Of a DNA stretch of 64,000 nucleotides, positions 51,601-56,900 are shown piece by piece. This stretch comes from Watersipora subatra. Its lineage: Eukaryota > Bryozoa > Gymnolaemata > Cheilostomatida > Watersiporidae. The notes beneath the pieces are model-generated. The model was not told the origin of the DNA. It was given only the letters and a program-made list of their open reading frames with translations, and ran no database searches. Location of the stretch: contig NC_088716.1 in the NCBI RefSeq assembly GCF_963576615.1, positions 56,305,415 through 56,369,414 on the forward strand. Direction: 5' to 3'. The number at the start of each line of letters is the position of its first letter. The stretch's first letter is position 1. Both the position numbers and the translations under genes were made by a program.

Positions 51601-53002
51601 ACAGATTATGTAAGAAGCCAGCTGACACTGCACTGATCTGAGTCTCAAAATAAATCAGCTCAAAACTAAATTAATAAACACTGGTTCTAATACTGTTTTT
51701 TATCAAGGAGGTAATTTTTTGGCCTTTTACTAAATTTATATGGTAATCTTTTCAGAAAGTAAATTTATCTTACCTTGCTGAAAAACTATTCCGCAATGCT
51801 GACTTTGGGGCTTGAGACTTGTTTACAGCATTTCCGGTAGACAGACTGTTGAATGATTTTCGCTCTTGCGCATTTCTGGTACTAAATCCCGTACCACTGA
51901 TAGTGTGACGCAATGTGTTACTAGCTGTCCTTTGAAATAGCCTTTCATTCCGCGCTAACCTTTTGGTGCTTTGCTGAGTCTCATATTCCGTTCGTCCACT
52001 GTACCTAAACTTTGAACCCAGTTGATACCACTTGCGTGGTAACTGCTTTATGTGATGTAAACGAAAAAAGGAATGGTACTCTACACAGGATTTCCATAGA
52101 ATTTTACATGAGCGGTACGTAAACATGTTAAAGCCTATAATTGTGTCAGCTTCCTCTCCGCTGTCACTGCGAGTTTGAATGTAGAATTGTTTTCGCTTGA
52201 ATGATATCTTAATAATCTTGGACCAAGTAAAAGTGTCTACTTTTCTATGATTCCTGAAGACCACTACACCTGTTCCCGTTACACCCAGCTGAATATCAAC
52301 GCCTGAAGAATCCTTGGCATCATGTAGATCAACTCCATACATTTCCAGATGTTTTACTCGCTCCAAATAGTTTTGTTCAGCATCGGCAGGTGACTGTCCT
52401 TTATGTTGCTGATGGTAGCGGAGCACTTCAGCCTCAAACTGCTCATTTTGGTTAGGATCCAATTGAAAATCTGATAGATAACCTGGACGGTGTTCCTCTG
52501 GAGTGTAGTCGCCAAGTTCAGATTGTACGGCATAGCTTGCAAGCAATGTAGAAACATTGGGTGGGCAAACTAGCTTTCCATCGACAATGTCTTTCTTCAC
52601 TTGCAGAAAGAAGTGATACCGTGTGTATTCTTCTTGAAGTTTGCTAGGGTCAATTACATAAAACTTAACTCGAAAGAATAAACTGTACGGGGGTTCAGTT
52701 TTAATTTGTTTCTTCAATGATTTCAAAGGATCAACCCATCTCATCTTTTCTGCGGGTCCATCGCTATCATCTTCATACTGTAAGCTGAAGTAGTCTTTCT
52801 CCACCAAATCCAAGTGATCGTATACGAGTTCAAGTAAAACTTGAGCCTTTGAGCGTCGATCAACTTCAATTATGTGAGAAGTGTCATCCAAAAAATGCAC
52901 CGAGCATTTCACTCCACGAACTGGAGGTTCATTCTTTGTATGTATTATCTCGTTTTCTCGTACTTTATAAGTTCCACTCGTTGATCTCATCCTACCTGAC
53001 AT
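9383..53002 (-). CDS. PTPN4: FERM-PDZ tyrosine phosphatase, PTPN4/PTPN3 type, ten exons
   Basis: A cortical, non-receptor protein tyrosine phosphatase. The family joins a FERM domain that binds membrane-linked partners, a PDZ domain for C-terminal peptides and a PTP domain that removes phosphate from tyrosine. Exons in gene order: 51774-53002, 31601-32140, 28544-28678, 28053-28215, 17041-17110, 14743-14925, 12307-12542, 11349-11485, 11128-11260, 9383-9643. All junctions are GT-AG, phases agree, and the sum is 3087 nt, or 1028 aa (human PTPN4 is about 926; the excess is in the linker). FERM is about residues 28-315, PDZ about 620-705 and PTP about 775-1015. The phosphatase is complete: KNRYRDI, WPDHGVP with Asp923, [10 protein letters not shown] with Cys955, and [12 protein letters not shown]4 and PTPN3 are vertebrate duplicates, so this may be their single co-orthologue. 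Confidence 0.95.
9644..11127 (-). other. PTPN4: PTPN4 intron 9
   Basis: Phase-0 intron, donor GTGGGT, acceptor TTCTAG. It holds an 11-bp minisatellite (10648-10842) and otherwise AT-rich unique sequence with no recognisable gene. Confidence 0.85.
10648..10842. repeat. 11-bp minisatellite in two variant blocks
   Basis: Units of 11 bp, first GCCGTTATCAA-type repeats, then GTCGTTATCAT-type repeats from about 10750, returning to GTCGTTATCAA at the end. The block structure suggests two successive expansions of different variants. Open frames across it are artefacts of the repeat. Confidence 0.93.
11128..11260 (-). CDS. PTPN4: PTPN4 exon 9: WPD loop
   Basis: 133 bp, phase 2 in and phase 0 out. 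It encodes [17 protein letters not shown], then [18 protein letters not shown], which contains the general-acid aspartate (Asp923) of the WPD loop, and ends FVIRVRQ before GTGGGT. Confidence 0.95.
11261..11348 (-). other. PTPN4: PTPN4 intron 8, 88-nt mini-intron
   Basis: Donor GTGAAT, acceptor GCTTACAG, phase 2. Reading through it would put unrelated residues between AFR and EFTLVN, where human PTPN4 has a continuous FRKMTLFN. Removing the 88 bases restores the family alignment exactly. Confidence 0.9.
11349..11485 (-). CDS. PTPN4: PTPN4 exon 8: PTP core strand region
   Basis: 137 bp, phase 0 in, phase 2 out. Encodes [19 protein letters not shown] followed by a [14 protein letters not shown] strand and TRSFAFR. 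It matches the human VVMLTTQVERGRVKCHQYWP segment. The acceptor is GCAATCCAG. Confidence 0.95.
11486..12306 (-). other. PTPN4: PTPN4 intron 7
   Basis: Phase-0 intron, donor GTAAGA, acceptor ATCCAG. AT-rich, with no repeat or gene that I can identify. Confidence 0.85.
12307..12542 (-). CDS. PTPN4: PTPN4 exon 7: start of the PTP domain
   Basis: 236 bp, phase 1 in, phase 0 out, acceptor TTTTGTCAG. Encodes [50 protein letters not shown] and QQQITLV. The KNRYRDI and DYINAN motifs are the phosphotyrosine-recognition region of classical PTPs. The first codon, split with the previous exon, makes TGC (Cys), as in human SCAKL. Confidence 0.96.
12543..14742 (-). other. PTPN4: PTPN4 intron 6
   Basis: Phase-1 intron of 2.2 kb, donor GTATGT, acceptor TTTGTCAG. 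I see no transposon ends or tandem arrays in it, only AT-rich unique sequence. Confidence 0.8.
14743..14925 (-). CDS. PTPN4: PTPN4 exon 6: PDZ-PTP connector
   Basis: 183 bp, phase 1 on both sides. Encodes [16 protein letters not shown], then a leucine-rich helix ([15 protein letters not shown]) and [16 protein letters not shown], matching the human EPDFQYIPE...FDQLYRKKPGMT connector. Its 3' splice site lies inside a 39-bp tandem duplication. Confidence 0.95.
14918..14995. repeat. 39-bp tandem duplication covering a 3' splice site
   Basis: Two essentially identical 39-bp units (14918-14956 and 14957-14995) start GACATACACTGTAAATATAA on the plus strand. On the gene strand each contains TATTTACAG|TGTATGT, so the real acceptor of PTPN4 exon 6 has an exact duplicate 39 nt upstream. 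Confidence 0.95.
14926..17040 (-). other. PTPN4: PTPN4 intron 5
   Basis: Phase-1 intron, donor GTATGTC, acceptor ATTTACAG. AT-rich. It contains a short TTA microsatellite near 15490 and, at 16941-16955, GTAGCGAAAGAGTTAA, which matches the terminal inverted repeat of the element at 49386-49898 but has no visible partner here. Confidence 0.75.
17041..17110 (-). CDS. PTPN4: PTPN4 exon 5: end of the PDZ domain
   Basis: 70 bp, phase 0 in, phase 1 out, acceptor TCTGTTTTAG, donor GTATGTC. Encodes [20 protein letters not shown] and RPN, the last helix and strand of the PDZ fold, matching human VVLFIKASCERHSGELMLLV. It is far too short to be found by ORF length. Confidence 0.95.
17329..17702. repeat. 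Diverged tandem duplication, about 198-bp period
   Basis: Copy 1 (17329-17505) and copy 2 (17528-17702) both begin TACTTCYGGTTTAC and end with a GGYYGCYGACAGAACATTAG block, with recognisable but clearly diverged sequence between. Visual alignment only. Confidence 0.7.
20461..20554. repeat. 52-bp tandem duplication
   Basis: CACATTTCGACGTGTTCAAG and CACATTTCGACATGTTCAAG start 52 bp apart (20461 and 20513), and both continue through CCCTGTCATAAATGGGTATG. They differ at about one base. Confidence 0.93.
21150..21202. repeat. Short tandem CGATGAACCGACAGCCAACA repeat
   Basis: Two full 20-bp copies and a shortened third copy (CGACAGCCAACA) lie immediately against the left end of the MITE that starts at 21203. 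Confidence 0.9.
21203..21738. mobile_element. MITE with long terminal inverted repeats
   Basis: The ends TGTAACGTAGGCATTTGC (21203) and its exact complement (ending 21738) are followed inward by a second shared block, CCTGGTTTCCATATGA, so the inverted repeats extend about 45 bp with some mismatches. The interior is notably more GC- and CpG-rich than its surroundings and contains a hairpin with perfect 12-bp arms (21528-21539 and 21546-21557, CGCAAGGATCCA). It has no transposase. Superfamily not assigned. Confidence 0.88.
23690..23850 (+). mobile_element. Possible tRNA-derived SINE
   Basis: GGTGGTCGAGTG near 23698 resembles a tRNA A box, and GTTCAATCCCC near 23751 resembles a B box at a plausible distance. 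A tail with CGAACAGACGCACGCCGCTC and CTTATTATAGTAAAG follows. A cloverleaf was not convincingly drawn, so it is not a functional tRNA call. Confidence 0.3.
24132..24247. repeat. 58-bp tandem duplication
   Basis: ATGCTTCRAATGGGTTCGGA starts at 24132 and again at 24190. Both copies run on through GTTGCCCAGTGCCGAAGAAC and CTCGCACCCTACCGTTTCA, with one or two differences. Confidence 0.95.
24192..24708. mobile_element. Inverted-repeat element, ends 24192-24214 and 24686-24708
   Basis: GCTTCGAATGGGTTCGGAGT(TGC) at 24192 is the complement of GCAACTCCAAACCCGTTCAA(AGC) at 24686 with 3 mismatches in 23. The left end is the one duplicated in the 58-bp repeat. It has no coding content. Probably a MITE remnant; true termini and target duplication were not found. 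Confidence 0.55.
25748..26210. repeat. 16-bp minisatellite, each unit a small inverted repeat
   Basis: About 29 units of the type GTTACTAACTGTAACY. Early units carry CCG (TAACCGTTAC), later ones CTG (TAACTGTTAC), with scattered ACTCACTG variants. Within a unit GTTAC and GTAAC are complementary, so single strands could fold in register. Confidence 0.96.
26281..27456. repeat. 28-bp minisatellite, 42 near-identical units
   Basis: The unit starts CCATGGTAATAAGCAACCCA and ends AATAAAGC. The array is exactly 42 x 28 bp with only three visible single-base variants (near 26957, 27180 and 27265). The minus strand contains no stop in any of its three frames, giving overlapping open frames of about 400 codons (within 26184-27549), each reading a hydrophobic 28-residue repeat containing [21 protein letters not shown] regard these as by-products of the array, not genes. 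It lies in PTPN4 intron 4. Confidence 0.97.
28053..28215 (-). CDS. PTPN4: PTPN4 exon 4: PDZ core
   Basis: 163 bp, phase 2 in, phase 0 out, acceptor TTGTTATAG, donor GTAGGC. Encodes [42 protein letters not shown] and HKHEQ. The carboxylate-binding loop reads RFGF, as in human PTPN4 ([10 protein letters not shown]). Pairs in phase with exon 5. Confidence 0.96.
28216..28543 (-). other. PTPN4: PTPN4 intron 3
   Basis: 328-bp phase-2 intron, donor GTAAGT, acceptor TTATAG. It carries no repeats that I recognise. Confidence 0.85.
28544..28678 (-). CDS. PTPN4: PTPN4 exon 3: start of the PDZ domain
   Basis: 135 bp, phase 2 on both sides, acceptor CGCTCTAG, donor GTAAGT. Encodes [20 protein letters not shown], then [18 protein letters not shown] and QPDEQG, aligning with human GGIPHDNLVLIRMKPDENG, the first PDZ strand. 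Confidence 0.93.
29138..29849. mobile_element. TA-flanked MITE, copy 1 of a family also at 55490-57440
   Basis: The left end CAGATGCTCCCCTATCTACG and the complement of the right end (CAGAAGCAACCCTATAACT) match at about 14 of 19 positions, with TA on both sides, as for Tc1/mariner-type elements. From about 29217 the interior aligns with 55490-55575 and 56950-57420, for example GACTAGTTCAGCA, GTTTCAAAAATGTT and AGTTTTGGCTGCAAACT. No transposase is encoded. Confidence 0.7.
30425..31005. repeat. Degenerate TTAGCATGTGTTAAT-type tandem repeat
   Basis: Loosely repeated 15-20-bp units (GTGTTAGCATGTATTAATGT and variants), broken by a unique segment at about 30600-30750. Too diverged for a unit count. 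Confidence 0.8.
31601..32140 (-). CDS. PTPN4: PTPN4 exon 2: disordered linker
   Basis: 540 bp, phase 2 on both sides, acceptor CTCTTCCTCAG, donor GTCAGT. It encodes about 180 residues rich in Ser, Arg, Asn, Pro and Thr with no fold, including a doubled SYTPR ([14 protein letters not shown]) and several R-x-x-S sites that look like basophilic kinase targets. This linker joins FERM to PDZ and is longer than in human PTPN4. It splices in phase to the FERM exon 19.6 kb away, forming an AGG codon. Confidence 0.88.
35913..36659. mobile_element. TA-flanked Tc1/mariner-type MITE
   Basis: Perfect 21-bp inverted ends, CAGTCAAACATGGATAACTC(G) at 35913 and its complement ending at 36659, with TA immediately outside both. 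747 bp, no transposase. Inside the ends, sub-terminal pieces such as GTTCGAATTATCAGAG and GTTCGAGCTATCC are also inverted relatives. Confidence 0.92.
38071..39184. mobile_element. TTAA-ended MITE
   Basis: The ends TTAACTCATTCGCACCCGAC (38071) and the complement TTAACTCATTCGCAACCGAC (ending 39184) match at 19 of 20 positions and begin with TTAA on each side, the target site of piggyBac and Kolobok elements. 1.1 kb, no transposase frame. Confidence 0.85.
39291..39352. repeat. 16-bp-arm hairpin with triplicated 13-bp unit
   Basis: ATTATGACCTTGCATA (39291-39306) pairs perfectly with 39318-39333. The right arm is then followed by further GCAAGGTCATAAT copies. Confidence 0.93.
43473..43643 (-). 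other. Exon-like open stretch, unassigned
   Basis: Directly after a strong acceptor (TTTCTCTCTCTGGCAG on the minus strand, exon start 43643) the frame reads [20 protein letters not shown] and [15 protein letters not shown], with a balanced amino-acid mix unlike the AT-driven frames around it. It stays open to a TGA at 43473. I do not recognise the family. It cannot be a PTPN4 cassette exon, because the phase set by the FERM exon gives an in-frame stop. It could be an exon of a nested gene or a gene relic. Confidence 0.25.
44981..45475. mobile_element. TA-flanked Tc1/mariner-type MITE
   Basis: The left end CAGTAGGCACTCCTACAGCG and the complement of the right end (CAGTAGACACTCTTATCCT) match at about 14 of 19 positions, with TA outside both. 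495 bp. The interior has the GTTTACGTCATAGGGATTTT and CCGTTATACGAACAG sub-terminal type. Non-coding. Confidence 0.78.
49386..49898. mobile_element. Short MITE with TAACTCTTTC ends
   Basis: TAACTCTTTCACTACTGC at 49386 is the complement of GCAGTAGCGAAAGAGTTA ending at 49898, with one mismatch in 18. A lone copy of the same end occurs at 16941-16955. 513 bp, non-coding. Confidence 0.82.
51774..53002 (-). CDS. PTPN4: PTPN4 exon 1: entire FERM region in one exon
   Basis: 1229 bp holding the start codon, residues 1-409 and two bases of codon 410, ending AAG|GTAAGA. It encodes ubiquitin-like lobe F1 ([37 protein letters not shown]), F2 ([40 protein letters not shown]), F3 ([58 protein letters not shown]) and the FERM-adjacent segment ([14 protein letters not shown]). 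All blocks match human PTPN4. The reading frame is uninterrupted. The ATG at 53002 gives [15 protein letters not shown], like human MTSRFRLPAGRTYNVR. Upstream ATGs at 53046 and 53030 open 8- and 12-codon frames; the second overlaps the start codon. Confidence 0.97.
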
Positions 53003-53977
53003 GGTGTGAGAAAGAGTATTTACAATGCATCGCTGTCCTTAGCCATTGTAGGCAAATGCGGTTTTTTTATTAATCCATGATCATATTAACGAAAATTACG
53101 AGCACCGATAACCACCTGCAACAACAAACAATATGGCACCCAGTTAAACTATTTATGGGGAGACAACTTGTAAGTTTAAGTGGCCATAGTATTCTAGTAG
53201 ACACTTCGTAAAAATATTTCCGGAGATCGTATGGCTACGCGTTTGTCCACCCTTCTAAGCTTAGCAAGTCGCGTAAATGAATTTGACAGAAACCGCAAAA
53301 CTTTGCTACATCACCGATTCCAGTAAAAATGTATGTGTATACGCTACTTTGTGTAGTGTAAGCTTGTCTATCAAATGAATCGTCTACCAACGTGCTGTAC
53401 AAATTCGCCATCAGGTAGTGTATCGTCCGTCTAAGGATGCACAACCCTTACTTTTCAACGAAAGAATATTAAATAGAGGCCATTATTTACATCATATTAT
53501 TGTATTCCAAAAAAGTTAATCGAGTTAAACTCGTTGTGTAAAATCATATTTTTGTACTTTCTTTTTAGTGATATCAAGTTGTCATTGTTTTACTTCTTTG
53601 ACAAGTTTTGATAGTATTAAATTTGAACGATTATTTGCTAGTACATATATTGTTTACTATTTGCGATTGGCGGGGGTATTGGCGGTGTCAATGATTTATT
53701 TAGTTCAATTTCTTATTAGGTATCGAGCAGACTTGACTCGGAATTAGTGGCGAGGAGCTTGTGCGACGTTGCGGAGACGTTTGACGAGGATGTAATTACT
53801 CGGTAAGCCGAGTTAGACCAAACTCCTAGTTATCTTATTAGAGGCTATTATAGTTGCGTTCTTTTCATGGTCATTCTTGAACCGCGCTTCAGAGTTGTGA
53901 TATTATTCTTGACTCACACGGATAGTTGAATATATTTTTTGTATTCACAAATTTTATATGAACCGATATTTTTATCG
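53003..53977. promoter_or_regulatory. Head-to-head PTPN4 / PPIL3 promoter interval
   Basis: 975 bp separate the PTPN4 start codon (minus) from the probable PPIL3 start codon (plus), with no other gene between. It must hold both 5' UTRs and both transcription starts. The middle (about 53670-53830) has the more GC- and CpG-containing sequence, with a small hairpin ACTCGG-TAAG-CCGAGT near 53798. Individual core elements could not be assigned. Confidence 0.5.
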
Positions 53978-53980
53978 ATG
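53978..53980 (+). CDS. PPIL3: PPIL3 exon 1 coding part: the start codon only
   Basis: ATCGATG is followed at once by the consensus donor GTAAGTATA. Joining this ATG to GCTGTAACC at 58399 gives MAVTLHTD, equivalent to human MSVTLHTD, in phase 0. The non-coding part of exon 1 extends upstream to an unknown transcription start. A weaker rival donor is ATG|GTAATA at 58061. Confidence 0.55.
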
Positions 53981-56900
53981 GTAAGTATAAAGTTCGTGTG
54001 AAACTTAGCAAATGTGCTTATTGTTTCTGGTGTATGAGATTACAACAGTTTATAGATTGTCAAGTACAGGAAAGATCAAACATTTTGTGATGGTTCATTT
54101 TAGAAATACTCGAAACTTGGATGTTTATAAATGTGTATTCGTGCGCATTTTTGTCGACCAATGGGACTAAAGCAGTTTTGCTTCACATTTACGCAAAGCA
54201 TATAATCATGAGAAAATGCAAGTAATTTTAGGCAAAAGCTAGTGCCAAAAGAAAGACTATTGCTGACAGTTAAAAGTGTCATAGTATGAAAAGATAAGAC
54301 AAATCGATCAAACCCAAGAAGCAGTACGCTATAAAATTTCCTCAAAAAGACGATACAAGCTCATTATGAAGGTTTGACTGCTTTTTTAATAGGTTGAATT
54401 TTTGTAACGCTGTATCTATTACATGTGGTTTTTAGTTTAATGCATTAATCATGAGGATGTAACAGAAAACCATGTGGGCTTTTTGAAATTTAATTATAGA
54501 TTGAGATACAACACTGCTGAAAGTTAAAATGTATAAAACATGCAAATAATATAAAAACAACATCAAAAAGTAGGACCAAAGTAAAACTGAAAAATATCTG
54601 GAATGCAATCAAGGCCTATTATATGGCTATACATGTTTTTTATGTTGAAACCATAAACTATAAGATTGGTATGAGTGTACATAGAACATTGTTGTGTAAA
54701 AGACTGTATTGTAAAACAACGATGGTTTTACAGATTAAATTAATAAGACTGCAACACTCACGTGATGACACAAGACATAGAAAAATGGTGTTGTAGCAAA
54801 GATTAGCTTTTAGAACTTCTTGAGAGGAATGAAATGACAGCAGTTATTATACCTTATGGAAGGTATCAGGATGCCTAAGGTTTTGTAGTGTTGTTGATAG
54901 CATGGCTAATAATTACCTTAGAGATGCAGCTCACTCACTCAAGCATATGTCATATTTATAGAAGTTTGTCTGATGAGCCGAGCAGAGGAAAGTTGCAATA
55001 GTAACAAAATCTAAAAGTTTACTTAAAAAACTAGCATATTGTAGAAGAAAGGAAGTTACCGTAAAACCTCTATTCGAATGCTACCTTTATTTGAGCGCCA
55101 CCTCTATTTGAGCGCCACCTCTATTTGAGCGCCACCTCTATTTGAGCGCCATTATAGGTGATGGGTTGAAAAATAGAGCGCCATTATTTAATTGAACACT
55201 ACCTCTATTTGACTGCCTTGCAAGTAATCAGTAAAAAACTGTTCACAAAATGTTGGTAATAATGAGTCGGTTATATCGTTAACAATTAATTCTTTTGTGG
55301 CTGCTGTTCGTGTCAAAGTTCAATTTCTAACTTCATAGCTTTACATTTTTTTGTTAAAACTTTGAAAGGAACACCTTAGAAATAATTAATAACTGTATCA
55401 GGCTAATAGTAGTTCGTTGTTTAACACGGCCTTGATACTTCAACATATGTGATAAACAATTTACGATACAATAGAATCTGTATTACTATTTTCAGACTGA
55501 AAGTTGTGCTTAGCGCCCATGCGGCTAAGTTCATCATTATTTTCACGAAAAGTTTTCCAATTAGCAACGTGTAATCCCACGACCAAACGAGCGGAAGCGA
55601 GGTTTGAGAGTTTTTATGATAAATGCATGTTCACACAACTTACAAAAATTATTCATCCACATTGAGACGAACCCTTGTATCAAAATTTCATCAACAAATT
55701 TAACCATCGTTTTGTAGATTAGTTAAAGTATAATAACGATACAAAACACATACAAACCTATTTAAATATGTTACCAAGTCTTTGTAAATTATTGAAATTC
55801 TCTTAAAACTGACCCATCTGATCAGATTATACACAAATAAACAGATTCATTTGGCCGAAAATCGTTATTAAAATTTGCTAAGCCTCACTTTTATCAAAGT
55901 TAAGACCCGAAATTGAAACGCCGAGCGACAGGGAATAGAATGATTAAGTCGTGCGCAGTTCACGAAAAAAAAAACGTGCACATTTCACCAGTCTATAGCA
56001 TTGTCGAATTGCCGAAGGTTTCTGTAATTAACGTAGGAGTACTGAAATCGTTTCATTTTTGCTGATTTCAAAGTATCTGACTTTTTAGAAACATTTGAGT
56101 ACTTTGGTATTCTAACTGATGTCCAACGCAGTGTAAGTAAAGGAAATGACGATGATATTTTTTACTAACGATTCTTAGGAGATTACGATATTTAATTATA
56201 AGTTTGGATTTATTCTTGATACTTCTTGATATTGTTAGCTATGACGTTTTTAAATGTAAACAAAATTGTGCATTGGTTTTCTATTATTGCTGTATTACTA
56301 TTACTAAGTTTGGATATTCTTTGTGATACTTCTTGATATTGTTAGCTATGACGTTTTTAAATGTAAACAAAATTGTTCATTGGTTTTCTATTATTACTGT
56401 ATTATTATATTAATAATATTGGTTATTCTAATAATATCAGTGCATTTTACTTCTAATATTGCATTTCTCCTATTGCAGCGGAAAAGATATAAACATATAA
56501 TCTTTTCCTTTCATTATTGCTGTTTGTCATGACCAAACACTTTTTTAAATAGATTTTCTAAAAATCTATATAAATATCACTTCTTGATATTGTTAGCTAT
56601 GACGTTTTGAAATGTAAACAAAATTGTGCATTGGTTTTATACTACTACTATATTAATAATATTGGTTATTCTAATAATATCAGTGCATTTTACTTTTAAT
56701 ATTGGCCAATATTGCACATCTCCTATTGCTGGGGGAGAGATATAAACATATAATCTTTTCCTTTCATTATTGCTGTTTGTTGTATATAATAACATCCACA
56801 CCCAGTACATTACAGCTACCATTGCAGTTATCCTATTGCACTGCAGTGCCATTTGACTGCTAATATTGCATTTCTCAACCGTCAGTACCCTTTCTTTTTT

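Larger units (their letters stand above)
32141..51773 (-). other. PTPN4: PTPN4 intron 1, 19.6 kb
   Basis: Phase-2 intron, donor GTAAGA, acceptor CTCTTCCTCAG. It contains MITEs at 35913-36659, 38071-39184, 44981-45475 and 49386-49898, a hairpin with 13-bp repeats near 39291, and an unassigned exon-like open frame at 43473-43643. The remaining sequence is AT-rich with no gene that I can recognise. A perfect 18-bp palindrome CACGCTTCATGAAGCGTG lies at 41075-41092, and AATTGCTATATAGCAATT lies near 45900. Confidence 0.85.
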
